Source of the DNA: Symsagittifera roscoffensis | Taxonomy: Eukaryota > Xenacoelomorpha > Acoela > Convolutidae | Assembly (NCBI RefSeq): GCF_963678635.1 | Contig: NC_087065.1 | Span: forward strand, 13,306,743-13,370,742 | Reading direction: 5' to 3' | Length of the DNA stretch: 64,000 nucleotides | Shown: piece by piece, positions 45,586-57,894 of the stretch | How positions within the stretch are numbered: the first letter of the stretch is position 1 | Layout of the letters: the number at the start of each line of letters is the position of its first letter | Made by a program: the position numbers and the translations under genes | Notes under the pieces: model-generated | Databases searched by the model: none | The model's input: the letters and a program-made list of their open reading frames with translations, nothing else | Told to the model about the DNA's origin: nothing

Positions 45586-46372
45586 AAGGTGCCGGATTTG
45601 GATTTGGATTATTCCCAGATAATCCAAATTACGATAATCCAGGACAACAATCACCAACACACCCGATGCCACCTTCACCCTTATCAGTTACAAGGACAAG
45701 GTTCACCAGCTCACCCTCTCCCACCTTCACTCCCTCTCATTATCTAGGACAACAATCAGCAGCACACCCCCTGCCACCTTCACTCCCTCTCAATAACAAG
45801 GAAAAGTTCACCAACACACCCTCTGCTACCTTCACTCCCTTTCAATAAATAGGACAACAATCACCATCACACCCTCTGCCACCTTCACTCTCTATCAATT
45901 TTTAGGACAGCTTTCACCAACACACCCTCTGTCACTTTCACTCCCTATCAATCACTAGGACAAAGTTCACCAGCACACCTTCTCCCACCTTCGGTCCCTA
46001 ACAAAAACTGGGAAAACATTCACCAACACACCCGATGCCACCTTCACTACCTCTCAGTAGTGAAATGCCGGATTTGGATCATTTTAGTTTTTAGTTGTTA
46101 GGGTTCATTGTACTTATTAAAAATCTGGCTTCAGGTAATCATTAATTTCACGTATAGCTCTTGTGACTCCAGAACTTTTCCTATCCTCGACAGGATTCAA
46201 AACACGACCTTTGCTATCCACTGCTTTTCAGGTAATCAATAATTTCACGTATAGCTCATGTGACTCCAGAATTTTTACTATCCTCGACAGGATTCAAAAG
46301 ACGACCTTTGCTATCCACTGCTTTTCGAGGAAATTAATCGAGGCTATGAGTGTCGTCATAGATTTTTGGTAG
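45586..46372. repeat. 787-bp insertion with a 62-bp minisatellite and a 98-bp duplication
   Basis: About 45641-46060 holds roughly seven degenerate copies of a 60-64 bp unit of the form AGGACAACAATCACCAACAC plus a CTCTGCCACCTTCACTCCCTCTC-like half. 46130-46326 is a tandem pair of about 98 bp (GGTAATCATTAATTTCACG...CTATCCACTGCTTTTC). GCCGGATTTGGAT occurs at both ends of the minisatellite (about 45592 and 46067). No terminal inverted repeats or coding frame are visible. Possibly filler DNA from end joining or a non-autonomous element. Confidence 0.6.
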
Positions 46373-47430
46373 ACTGGGGCACTAATCATCGCTTTTCCAA
46401 TCGTATTCTGTCTTTTAAAGTCACTTGTGTTCACCTCTTCCAGACTCCAGAGATCTTCCCCTCAGATCTCGCTCAAGTCCTCTCTTCGATCTCCAGGCAC
46501 TGCTCCTAGTATCTTCCGCAACAACTTGTGAGAGTGCTGCGACGTTCGTGTCAATCGTACACACTTGGGCACCGAAAAAGCCTTGTCGATTAACACCCTC
46601 TGACTAGGTGCTTCCACCATCGCCATGTGTAGTGGAGAATGGCTTCCGCACAGATTGGCCAAGACTGATCCTACCAGAGACTTAGCATTCCTGGGTAGAT
46701 TGTAGGCCTCGCTCACAGGAAATCCCATCTCCGCCTCAACACCAATCTTCCATCCTCTGATCTGCTTCTGGATCATATGCAACACTCCTGGCCAAGACTC
46801 CACGCTTAACGCTATCACCAAATGGTGCTCGGACTCCAGCATCTCTAGAGATTGTAAACTGCACATCCTCGAGAAAAACCCAATGCCGTCGCTACATTTA
46901 CAGTGGTGCTCGCGTAACACTCAAGCCATTATCTGCACCTCGCTCTTCTCCTTCTCCGTTATGTTACCGAACCAAGTGGCTAAATCCTCCCTCTGGAAGG
47001 ATTGTATTCTGACACAGGGACGCCAATCACAAGAATGCTCTCCTCCTCCACATCCCAGGTCCAGACAGCTGCCCGGCTCCATCTTCTTTATCAACTTGTC
47101 CAGCTTGCTCGTTGCTCCCTCCGATTCCCCTTGATGAGGTAGGGTTAATTTGTGCAATATAATCAAATTTCCCAGATATTCATCTTTCGCTGGCGACAAT
47201 ATCACCCGCTCCGTTACTTCCTCAATCAGGCTCGCGTGGGGACGCGAGCAGCAGGATGGCCTCAGTAACTTCCAAACGGTCCCCAAATTCGTAGAAAACA
47301 GGTCGTTTCTGCTTCTTAGTCTTAGTTCGACCTTTTTGTCCGAACGCGGCACACTGATAACTTCCGGCATCTTCTCAAGTAGCAGACCTAGGCTCGGTCT
47401 TTCCCTTTCCCACGGGTCAACCTCAATTAT
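46373..47430 (-). pseudogene. Family-B ORF3 copy in unit U5, N-terminal piece
   Basis: From the pol fusion (RPLEIIEVDPWERERP) to LSEI and the insertion. One base is missing near 46880 relative to other units, shifting the frame between QIMA and LREHHCKCS. It shares IIEVDPWERERP and LRSRNDLFSTN with U4, so U4 and U5 are sister copies. Confidence 0.8.
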
Positions 47431-48222
47431 TTCTAGTGGCCGGTCAGTGGCTGTCCAACCGAACAACGGGTTCTCTGATTTCACATGTTTCTTCGCAGAT
47501 ACGTCGGTTTGTTGGATGCTTTGAGCTTCCTTCTCGCCCGCTTCCAGGTTTTCCAGGTTGTACATCCTTTCCTGTATCCTCAGGTTTGTGTTTTCCCTTC
47601 TTTCAATTTCGCTTTGTTCTAGGTCTAATTCTCTCTCTGGCATGATTGGATCTTCTTGCAAGGAGTGCTCACTGTCGTTTATGATCTGCCATTCCTCATT
47701 GGCTACCAGATCACCCACGTTCACCAACTCTTCTCCTATCTCGTCAGCCTGTATCTTGTCGATCAGGAAGTCATCAGCATACCGGTTGTGTCTCATGCCT
47801 GTTTTCTTACGCGCACCTTTTCTGGTCTCTTTTTTTAAGTCTGGCTCCGTCCATTTTGGTACCTCGTTTTGCTCGGGATCATTCCAATCTTCCTCGGCGA
47901 AGGACCCTTTGTCCGAATCTACTTCTATCTTTTCGTCGTCATCCATGCTCATTTTCTCGTTGCTATCATTCTTATCTCTGGTGCGTTTTTCGTTTACCTC
48001 ATATGCTGGCTCTACCAGTAGATACTCGAGTCCTTCCATGTTTTGTGGTACGCACCAGTCTTCCGGTGATGGGACGTGAGGTTTTAGATTCTCGTAGTGC
48101 ATCGCACGCCCTGAACTCAAGCGATGAAACCGACCCTGCTGGTGCACTTCCGTTATCATGAACGGCCCTCTCCATTTCTACAATAGCTTCTTTGTTCCTT
48201 TAGGAGGTATGACGTTCTGTCT
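47431..48222 (-). pseudogene. pol: Family-B pol tether in unit U5
   Basis: Tether from KWRGPFMITEVHQQGRF to the ORF3 fusion, open for the whole 48159-46921 stretch (412 codons including the ORF3 part). It is fused upstream to the end of the U6 ORF3 by the same GACGTTCTGTCTTCGAGG joint as at 42345. Confidence 0.75.
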
Positions 48223-50150
48223 TCGAGGTACCGGGTCCTGACACGCTCGACATCGTAATTTGACTTGTCAGTTCTTCATCGTCATCGGAACTGATTACGA
48301 TCTTTTCCCATGCTTTCAGCTGTTCGTAGGCTCGCATCCATTCCTTTTGCTCTTGTAGCCTTTTCGCTTGATTCGGCAGACCCTTTACTTTGGATTCCCT
48401 ATTCAAGCCAAAGGAATTGTGCAAGCTCAGGCTGAAGTTTTTCGCCAAGCCCTCCTTCAATATCGATTCCCTTGCTTTGGTGTTATCTCGAGACACTCTA
48501 CCAACCCTTTTACAACCCGTGGTTCTCGCATTACGATGAGTTAGAAAGGGTCTGATGAAGGCCTCGGGCCCGATCTCGGCCAGGAACTGTCGATATTCTG
48601 TCTGATGCTTCTTCATGTGATTCTTCGTCACCGCATACAGCCACGACGTCAGCGTCGCTCGAAACCATGAAAAAAATCTCATGCGACTCCACACGTGCCT
48701 CAATTCCTGGGGCACAGCGAATACTTTACACACAGTCTCGAACAACTCAAGCCTCCGGCTGTAGTCAATGGCATGACTCCACTCTAGGTGTTCTCGATTC
48801 TTGATTTTTCGTCGAGTTCTCCTCGATCCATCGCAGCGCCAGCATCGTGCTCACCTCAAAAAGAGTGACCTTCTGTTGGTGACCGGGCAGCCCTATTGAC
48901 CGAATTTCTTCCACGTCCCATATCAAGCAGAGATTCGAGTGCTCCGGATATCAAACTGTCTGTGCCAGACAATGGCATGAGCATTCCCCAGGTGTCAGGT
49001 TGATGTTCCGGAGGGTGCTTTCTCCCGAAGCTTCCAACAGAGGTTCGAACTCCATCATTTTCTCATGCGTCACGTCGTTTTCTTCCATGGCTGGGGCACT
49101 AATCATCGCTTTTCCAATCGTATTCTGTCTTTCAAAGTCACTTGTGTTCACCTCTTCCAGACTCCAGAGATCTTCCCCTCAGATCTCGCTCAAGTCCTCT
49201 CTTCGATCTCCAGGCACTGCTCCTAGTATCTTCCGCAACAACTTGTGAGAGTGGTGCGACATTCGTGTCAATCGTACACACTTGGGCACCGAAAAAGCCT
49301 CGTCGATTAACACTCTCTGACTAGGTGCTTCCACCATCGCCATGTGTAGTGGAGAATGGCTTCCGCACAGATTGGCCAAGACTGATCCTACCAGAGACTT
49401 AGCATTCCTGGGTAGATTGTAGGCCTCGCTCACAGGAAATCCCATCTCCGCCTCAACACCAATCTTCCATCCTCTGATCTGCTTCTGGATCATATGCAAC
49501 ACTCCTGGCCAAGACTCCACGCTTAACGCTATCACCAAATGGTGTTCGGACTCCAGCATCTCTAGAGATTGTAAACTGCACATCCTCGAGAAAAACCCCA
49601 ATGCCGTCGCTACATTTACAGTGGTGCTCGCGTAACACTCAGCCATTATCTGCACCTCGCTCTTCTCCTTCTCCGTTATGTTACCGAACCAAGTGGCTAA
49701 ATCCTCCCTCTGGAAGGATTGTATTCTGACACAGGGACGCCAATCACAAGAATGCTCTCCTCCTCCACATCCCAGGTCCAGACAGCTGCCCGGCTCTATC
49801 TTCTTCACCAGCTTGTCCAGCTTGCTCGTTGCTCCCTCCGATTCCCCTTGATGATGTAGGGTTAATTTGTGCACTATGTTCAAATTTCCCAGATATTCAT
49901 CTTTCGCTGGCCTCAATATCACCCGCTCCGTTACTTCCTCAATCAGGCTCGCGTGGGGACGCGAGCAGCAGGATGGCCTCAGTAACTTCCAAACGGTCCC
50001 CAAATTCGTAGAAAACACGTCGTTTCTGCTTCCCAGTCTTAGTTCGACCTTTTTGTCCGAACGCGGCACACTGATAACTTCCGGCATCTTCTCAAGTAGC
50101 AGACCTAGGTTCGGTCTTTCCCTTTCCGTCGGGTCAATCTTAATTATTTC
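48223..50150 (-). pseudogene. Family-B ORF3 copy in unit U6
   Basis: Near-complete C-terminal two thirds: IIKIDPTERERPNLG (fusion), ... CLAQTV with a TGA for Trp (about 48951), the WSRMRFFSWFRA helix and the acidic end. The frame 50306-49179 (375 codons) is open. Stops and a deletion near 48775 disable the rest. Confidence 0.8.
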
Positions 50151-50460
50151 TAGTGGCCGGTCAGTGGCTGTCCAACCGAACAACGGGTTCTCTGATTTCA
50201 CATGTTTCTTCGCAGATACATCGGCTTGTTGGATGCTTTGTGCTTCCTTCTCGTCCGCTTCCAGGTTGTGCATCCTTTCCTGTGTTTTCCCTTCATTCAA
50301 TTTCACTTTGTTCTAGGTCTAATTCTCTCTCTGGCATGATTGGATCTTCTTGCAAGGAGTGCTCACTGTCGTTTATGATCTGCCATTCCTCATTGGCGAC
50401 CAGCTCACCCACGTTCACCAACTCTTCTCCTATCTCGTCAGCCTGTATCTTGTCGATGGT
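50151..50460 (-). pseudogene. pol: Family-B pol tether fragment, end of the array
   Basis: About 300 bp of tether (QADEIGEELVNVGELVANEEWQ, ADVSAKKHVKSENPLFGWTATDRPLE), with about 20 bp missing near 50286. Homology ends at GTATCTTGTCGATGG, the right edge of the pol/ORF3 array. Confidence 0.75.
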
Positions 50461-50558
50461 GAAGGTTCAACAAGTTTGGCGTATAAAAAATTTTCCGACT
50501 CGGTATTTTTGGTAAAATTCATTATGTGGTACTTGCTGACATTGATTTTCATAGAAAT
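50461..50558. other. Unassigned AT-rich junction segment
   Basis: About 100 bp between the pol/ORF3 array and the LINE fragment. No gene or repeat match is seen within the window. Confidence 0.4.
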
Positions 50559-50699
50559 AACAGCGCACCAGGTTTCAAGCTTTTCGAGATCATCCGTTTC
50601 GTTTTGTCGCTTTTCTAGTGAATTGAGGACAGTTTCGTATCGTCAGCGATTAAAATGTATGGGTCATTGGTGCGGTTGTTTGGCAGATCTGATACCTGT
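50559..50699 (-). pseudogene. LINE reverse-transcriptase fragment, first copy
   Basis: Minus-strand remnant of the SDLPNNRTNDPYIL...ADDTKLSSIHKKSDE part of the RT palm, which carries the catalytic Asp pair (ADD) and then runs into the thumb. Same piece as 56287-56425 and 60580-60712. It is truncated at SDLPNN, where unrelated GATACCTGTAGATC sequence begins. Confidence 0.65.
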
Positions 50700-53516
50700 A
50701 GATCTGTAAAATGGATTTTAACGATACCCGTTCGACCAAACAGAACTCCACTGTGGACCCTTCTCCGTTTGCTCTGTTCTGCTCTGATCACGCTGCTTGA
50801 TGTCTCTTTCCCAGTCGGGTGTCCTCTGTCTCTGAGGTCTCTATCCCGAGTACCACTTTCCCCAGTTGGCTAGTCACCTGCTGCAGTCAAGTCTCCCAGT
50901 GGTCCGCTGATGTCACAAGCTATCTGAAAACCCTTTCAACGCCCCTAACCTTGGCACCTTTTCAACGTTGCTGGTTTGATTGAGACGGTTGAAAACAGTA
51001 TGCGAATACTATTTTAATTCATATAAAAGTTTGATCCACCTAATGTGAAAGTCAAAGCCACTGTCTTTTTTGTATTTTTTTTGTTCCTATTCCTAATCAT
51101 TTTTGGTTTTCCCCGTAGTAGCCACCCTTACTCGGTTAGCTAGGCCTCGTTTCGGAAAGCGCAGCGGGATTTTTTTTCTCGAGTTTTCTTAAAAAGCTAT
51201 GACGGTACAACCAGAAGGTGGACACGTTCACGTTGAACAGTACCACTTGTACTCTAGAATGGGCATGTAGCTCCAAAGTTGTGTCAAGTGGGTTCAATCC
51301 CGTAGTCATGATGTCGTGAAAGCGCCCAGGAGCGCCTTAAAAAACTATGTAACAGTCGCCTACTTAAATCACATATGAGGTTAAAGAAAATTAGGCCCTA
51401 TAAATATTGGCTCAAGAGTCAGTGACACCTTCTCTTGTGTTTTTATACTACCAAAATAGCCCCGCACTCTAGAAAGTAAGAACGCCCCCATGTTCAGTTC
51501 TGATCACGCTGCTTGATGTCTCTTTCCCAGTCGGGTGTCCTCTGTCTCTGAGGTCTCTATCCCGAGTACCACTTTCCCCAGTTGGCTAGTCACCTGCTGC
51601 AGTCAAGTCTCCCAGTGGTCCGCTGATGTCACAAGCTATCTGAAAACCCTTTCAACGCCCCTAACCTTGGCACCTTTTCAACGTTGCTGGTTTGATTGAG
51701 ACGGTTGAAAACAGTATGCGAATACTATTTTAATTCATATAAAAGTTTGATCCACCTAATGTGAAAGTCAAAGCCACTGTCTTTTTTGTATTTTTTTTGT
51801 TTTTTGTTCCTATTCCTAATCATTTCTGGTTTTCCCCGTAGTAGCCACCCTTACTCGGTTAGCTAGGCCTCGTTTCGGAAAGCGCAGCGGGAATTTTTTT
51901 CTCGAGTTTTCTTAAAAAACTATGACGGTACAACCAGAAGGTGGACACGTTCCCGTTGAACAGTACCACTTGTACTCTAGAATGGGCATGTAGCTCCAAA
52001 GTTGTGTCAAGTGGGTTCAATCCCGTAGTCATGATGTCGTGAAAGCGCCCAGGAGCGCCCTAAAAAACTATGTAACAGTCGCCTACTTAAATCACATATG
52101 AGGTCAAAGAAAATTAGGCCCTATAAATATTGGCTCAAGAGTCAGTGACACCTTCTCTTGTGTTTTTATACTACCAAAATGGCCCCGCACTCTAGAAAGT
52201 AAGAACGCCCCCATGTTCAGTTCTGATCACGCTGCTTGATGTCTCTTTCCCAGTCGGGTGTCCTCTGTCTCTGAGGTCTCTATCCCGAGTACCACTTTCC
52301 CCAGTTGGCTAGTCACCTGCTGCAGTCAAGTCTCACAGTGGTCCGCTGATGTCACAAGCTATCTGAAAACCCTTTCAACGCCCCTAACCTTGGCACCTTT
52401 TCAACGTTGCTGGTTTGATTGAGACGGTTGAAAACAGTATGCGAATACTATTTTAATTCATATAAAAGTTGGATCCACCTAATGTGAAAGTCAAAGCCAC
52501 TGTCTTTTTTGTATTTTTTTTGTTTTTTGTTCCTATTCCTAATCATTTTTGGTTTTCCCCGTAGTAGCCACCCTTACTCGGTTAGCTAGGCCTCGTTTCG
52601 GAAAGCGCAGCGGGAATTTTTTTCTCGAGTTTTCTTAAAAAGCTATGACGGTACAACCAGAAGGTGGACACGTTCCCGTTGAACAGTACCACTTGTACTC
52701 TAGAATGGGCATGTAGCTCCAAAGTTGTGTCAAGTGGGTTCAATCCCGTAGTCATGATGTCGTGAAAGCGCCCAGGAGCGCCTTAAAAAACTACGTAACA
52801 GTCGCCTACTTAAATCACATATGAGGTTAAAGAAAATTAGGCCCTATAAATATTGGCTCAAGAGTCAGTGACACCTTCTCTTGTGTTTTTATACTACCAA
52901 AATAGCCCCGCACTCTAGAAAGTAAGAACGCCCCCATGTTCAGTTCTGATTACGCTGCTTGATGTCTCTTTCCCAGTCGGGTGTCCTCTGTCTCTGAGGT
53001 CTCTATCCCGAGTACCACTTTCCCCAGTTGGCTAGTCACCTGCTGCAGTCAAGTCTCCCAGTGGTCCGCTGATGTCACAAGCTATCTGAAAACCCTTTCA
53101 ACGCCCCTAACCTTGGCACCTTTTCAACGTTGCTGGTTTGATTGAGACGGTTGAAAACAGTATGCGAATACTATTTTAATTCATATAAAAGTTTGATCCA
53201 CCTAATGTGAAAGTCAAAGCCACTGTCTTTTTTGTATTTTTTTTGTTTTTTGTTCCTATTCCTAATCATTTCTGGTTTTCCCCGTAGTAGCCACCCTTAC
53301 TCGGTTAGCTAGGCCTCGTTTCGGAAAGCGCAGCGGGAATTTTTTTCTCGAGTTTTCTTAAAAAACTATGACGGTACAACCAGAAGGTGGACACGTTCCC
53401 GTTGAACAGTACCACTTGTACTCTAGAATGGGCATGTAGCTCCAAAGTTGTGTCAAGTGGGTTCAATCCCGTAGTCATGATGTCGTGAAAGCGCCCAGGA
53501 GCGCCCTAAAAAACTA
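50700..53516 (-). repeat. Family-B leader and LTR-end subrepeat, 723-bp period, four copies
   Basis: LTR 3' ends (TGTAACAG or CGTAACAG) at 51348, 52071, 52794 and 53517 are exactly 723 bp apart. Each unit is about 570 bp of family-B 5' leader (including the GGCGCTCCTGGG primer site) plus about 155 bp of LTR end. The joint GTTCAGTTCTGAT(C/T)ACG shows microhomology. Units differ by few bases, so expansion is recent. There is no coding frame. Confidence 0.9.
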
Positions 53517-54327
53517 TGTAACAGTCGCCTACTTAAATCACATATGAGGTTAAAGAAAATTAGGCCCTATAAAAATTGGCTCAAGAGTCAGTGACACCTT
53601 CTCTTGTGTTTTTATACTACCAAAATATCCCCGCACTCTAGAAAGTAAGAACGCCCCCATGTTCAGTTCTCAAAATACCTAAAACACGCGAACGCCGTTA
53701 AAAACAAAGTCGGAATCTTAAGTATACAGTTACTTGTTTTTAGACAGTGGACCTTCGATCCATTTCAGATGGATCAACCTAAAACTCTCCTTAACGCAAC
53801 ATAATAATTTAAACACACTCAAGAAAACTAAGCTGGGTACTTACATACTGACACGACCTCTAGATATCAGTAACTAAATTATAAAGTAACTCTAGAATTA
53901 ATCCGTTAATCAAGTTTAACTCAAGAAGTTTGAAATGAACAAGATTTAACTCAAGACACAAGTTTTCTATTTGGACCATTGGGCAACTTCAGTGGTCCAC
54001 CTTTCCACCGAAGGTTCACTCTGATCCATTCAATTTTCTCTATTTGTTCCCGGTCACTCTCGATCCTTCGCCAAGAATAGGATAGCTCTACTCTCGTTCG
54101 ATTTATATGGCAAAATTGCGAATAGCAATTTCACGCTCTTATTTTTCGGACTACTTTCCCGCGAAAGAAGTTCGATTCTTCTGATCTTATTTTCCCGTAT
54201 TTTCAGTTATCGCGAGAAACGTGAGCATGAAAGGCTCAATTCGAATTTTTGAAAAAATGCATTTCACCCCAAAATTAAAACTAAACGTTGCTCAAGGTCA
54301 AACTTCCAAATATGACCGACTGGCACA
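53517..54327 (-). repeat. Family-B 5' LTR, first copy
   Basis: 811 bp, ending GGCACA before unrelated AT-rich DNA. It is followed on the minus strand by the primer binding site and leader, so it is a 5' LTR whose element body has been lost. Confidence 0.75.
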
Positions 54328-54950
54328 ATTGCAAAATTTGTAATTTTTGTTCCGCTAAAAGCAGGTCGTGGCCGGGTAATTAGAGAAGATTCTCAAAATC
54401 CAGTTTTACGATTGAAACCTTAACCTGAGAATTGACACGATAATTTTGAAGCTTTGTAAAAAAAATTCCAAACAAACAGTTAAAGTTTCAAAACTCTCAC
54501 TTGCTTAAAGCTTAAAATTTTTTTCTAAGAGAAACAGGGCGCAGCAATTTATAAAGGCAAGCTTCCAACAACATGCTGTGTCAATTCAACCCATGATATC
54601 AGTTTTGGCAGTATAGATACTGAGAAAAACCCAGAAAACGGTCAACAAATCAGAAAGGTTTAAAAAGTGGTCGTAGCCGCTTATGCAGAAAAAATTCACT
54701 TCACATGTTGATTCGAGGTTAGTTTTTCAGAAAAAAAGTTAGAAATTTTTCAAACAAACGAAAATTAGTATATTCCTAAGGCCATGATTTTACGTGTAAC
54801 AAAATTGCGTAGTCCCTTATGGAGCGAGTTTTTTGAATCCGTTTTTCATTAAAACCAAAATTTCAGATTTCATAGGTTGATTTTTGAGAGAAGGACTAGA
54901 AAAATAGAAATATTGGTCAAATATTCTTCCAGACTGTTTCAAAGTCTGTA
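54328..54950. other. AT-rich noncoding block, first copy
   Basis: About 620 bp, repeated at 57895-58510. Probably the genomic flank of the family-B LTR or old LINE 3' flank. No frame or RNA gene is seen. Confidence 0.55.
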
Positions 54951-56030
54951 GACAAAGGACAAAGCAAAAAGATCCCATGCAGAAAAAAAGACGGTCTTTC
55001 CATGGGTACGCCTTATTTGGAAGTTGGTAGGATTTATGCGCAAAATTTGTTTTTTGTGCAAAAAATTTTAAATAAACCAATTATTATTACAATTTTTATC
55101 AGAGATTTACAACCAAAAGATTGAAGGGCGTGAGCTCCTTATATTGAAATTTTATGGAATTCGTAGTCTACAAATGCTTGCGAAAGACCAGGAGCAGCTG
55201 TTTGATTCGCTGTAGCTGCTTCTGAAGTATTGCACCAGAAATAACCGAGTAGGTCCGCTTTCACGGTTGTGATGTCGAGGTTGATATGGCGGCTGAGAAT
55301 GTTGTCCAAAGGACAAAGCAAAAAAATACCATACAAGAAAAAAGGCGGTCTTTCCATGGGTACGCCTTATTTAGAAGTTGGTAGGATTTATGAGCAAAAC
55401 TTATTTTTTGTGCAAAAGTTTAAAAATTTTAAATAAACCAATTATTATTACAATTTTCATCAGATATTTACAACCAAAAGATTGAAGGGCGTGAAACCCT
55501 TATATTGAAAGTTTATGGAATTCGTAGTCTGTAAGTGCTTGCGAAAGACCAGGAGCAGCTGTTTGATTTGCTGTAGCTGCTTCTGAAGTAGTGCGCCGGA
55601 AATAACCGAGTAGGTCGGCTTTCACGGTTGTGCTGTCGAGGTTTATATGGCGGCTGAGAATATTGTACAAAGGACAAAGCAAAAAATATCATACAAGAAA
55701 AAAGGCGGTCTTTCCATGGGTACGCCTTATTTGGAAGTTGGTAGGATTTATGAGCAAAACTTGTTTTTTGTGCAAAAAGTTTTAAAATTTTAAATAAACC
55801 AATTATTATTACAATTTTTATCAGATATTTACAACCAAAAGATTGAAGGGCGTGAGCCCCTTATATTGAAAATTTATGGAATTCGTAGTCTGCAAGTGCT
55901 TGCGAAAGACCAGGAGCAGCTGTTTGATTCGCTGTAGCTGCTTCTGAAGTAGTGCACCAGAAATAACCGAGTAGGTCGGCTTTCACTGTTGTGCTGTCGA
56001 GGCTGATATGGCGGCTGAGAATGTTGTGCA
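54951..56030 (-). repeat. LINE 3'-end tandem repeat, about 361 bp, three units
   Basis: Each unit encodes on the minus strand the last roughly 60 codons of the LINE ORF2 (NILSRHINLDSTTVKADLLGYF ... DYEFHK(I/L)SI, stop) followed by a 3' UTR with GGGGCTCACGCCCTTCAATC and a GTACGCCTTA/AAGGCG-type stretch, then jumps back to NILSRH. Corresponding bases are about 361 bp apart. Confidence 0.85.
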
Positions 56031-56425
56031 ATCGAGGTGCACGGTACCAGAAATTTTCTTGGTGGAACTCTTTCTCAATTGGAGGTAACTCGAAAGTTGT
56101 TTGGTGGCTTCTCGTTTGACGACGAGTACCGTGAGTTCTCTGGGCGAAGTTTAACCATGGAAAAGTAGAATTGGTGCCGGTTAGCTTGATAAGCGTTAAA
56201 ACATCGTAAATTTGTAGATTCAAGGATAATGGGAGGATGTTCAGGCATTCAAGACGTTGGATATGATTGCAGTCAGAGCAGTCCACAACAGCGCACCAGG
56301 TTTCAAGCTTGTCGAGATCATCAGTTTCATTTCGTCGCTTTTCTTGTGAATTGAGGACAGTTTCGTATCGTCAGCGATTAAAATGTATGGGTCATTGGTG
56401 CGGTTGTTTGGCAGATCTGATACCT
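56031..56425 (-). pseudogene. LINE ORF2 C-terminal fragment, second copy
   Basis: The chain from the RT palm (SDLPNN, ILIADDT) through LECLNILPLSLNLQIYDVL and FPWLNFAQRTHGTRRQ to FWYRAPRLHNILSRH, the usual C-terminus of this LINE group, flowing into the tandem 3' repeats. A frameshift near 56285. Truncated at SDLPNN like the first copy. Confidence 0.75.
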
Positions 56426-57082
56426 GTAGATCTGTAAAATGGATTTTAACGATACCCGTTCGACCAAACAGAACTCCACTGTGGACCCTTCTCCGTTTGC
56501 TCTGTTCTGCTCTGATCACGCTGCTTGATGTCTCTTTCCCAGTCGGGTGTCCTCTGTCTCTGAGGTCTCTATCCCGAGTACCACTTTCCCCAGTTGGCTA
56601 GTCACCTGCTGCAGTCAAGTCTCCCAGTGGTCCGCTGATGTCACAAACTATCTGAAAACCCTTTCAACGCCCCTAACCTTGGCACCTTTTCAACGTTGCT
56701 GGTTTGATTGAGACGGTTGAAAACAGTATGCGAATACTATTTTAATTCATATAAAAGTTTGATCCACCTAATGTGAAAGTCAAAGCCACTGTCTTTTTGG
56801 TATTTTTTTTGTTTTTTGTTCCTATTCCTAATCATTTTTGGTTTTCCCCGTAGTAGCCACCCTTACTCGGTTAGCTAGGCCTCGTTTCGGAAAGCGCAAC
56901 GGGAATTTTTTTCTCGAGTTTTCTTAAAAAGCTATGACGGTACAACCTGAAGGTGGACACGTTCCCGTTGAACAGTACCACCTGTACTCTAGAATGTGCA
57001 TGTAGCTCCGGAGTTGTGTCAAGTGGGTTCGATCCCATAGTCATGATGTCGTGAAAGCGCCCAGGAGCGCCTTAAAAAACTA
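56426..57082 (-). other. Family-B leader, single copy
   Basis: One unit of the sequence found four times at 50700-53516, with the primer site next to the LTR. On the plus strand it contains GGGTTCGATCCC (about 57027-57038), a perfect RNA polymerase III B-box, preceded by GTAGCTCCGGAG, a poor A-box; together they are not a complete tRNA. Confidence 0.6.
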
Positions 57083-57894
57083 TGTAACAGTAGCCTACTT
57101 AAATCACATATGAGGTTAAAGAAAAATAGGCCCTATAAATATTGGCTCAAGAGTCAGTGACACTATCTCTTGTGTTTTTATACTACCAAAATAGCCCCGC
57201 ACTCTAGAAAATAAGAACGCCCCCCATGTTCATGACTCACAATACCTAAAACACGCGAACGCCGTTAAAAACAAAGTCGGAATCTTAAGTATTCAGTTAC
57301 TTGTTTTTAGACAGTGGACCTTCGATCCATTTCAGATGGATCAACCTAAAACTCTCCTTAACGCAACATAATAATTTAAACACACTCAAGAAAACTAAGC
57401 TGGGTACTTACATACTGACACGACCTCTAGATATCAGTAACTAAATTATAAAGTAACTCTAGAATTAATCCGTTAATCAAGTTTAACTCAAGAAGTTTGA
57501 AATGAACAAGATTAAACTCAAGACACAAGTTTTCTATTGGGATCATTGGGCAACTTCAGCGGTCCACCTTTCCACCGAAGGTTCACTCTGATCCACTCAA
57601 TTTTCTCTATTTGTTCCCGGTCACTCTCGAACCTTTGCCAAAAATAGGATAGCTCTACTCTCGTTCGATTTATATGGCAAAATTGCGAATAGCATTTTCA
57701 CGCTCTTATTTTTCGGACTACTTTCCCGCGAAAGAAGTTCGATTCTTCTGATCTTATTTTCCCGTATTTTCAGTTATCGCGAGAAACGTGAGCATGAAAG
57801 GCTCATTTCGAATTTTTGAAAAAATGCATTTCACCCCAAAATCAAAACTAAACGTTGCTCAAGGTCAAACTTCCAAATATGACCGACTGGCACA
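57083..57894 (-). repeat. Family-B 5' LTR, second copy
   Basis: Nearly identical to 53517-54327 with the same right edge, so it was duplicated together with its flank and not inserted independently. Confidence 0.75.

Noticed and set aside
45586-46372. Insertion as a DNA transposon
   Set aside because: No terminal inverted repeats, no target-site duplication and no transposase frame.
56990-57050. tRNA gene in the family-B leader
   Set aside because: B-box present but A-box spacing is far too short and no acceptor or anticodon stem can be formed.
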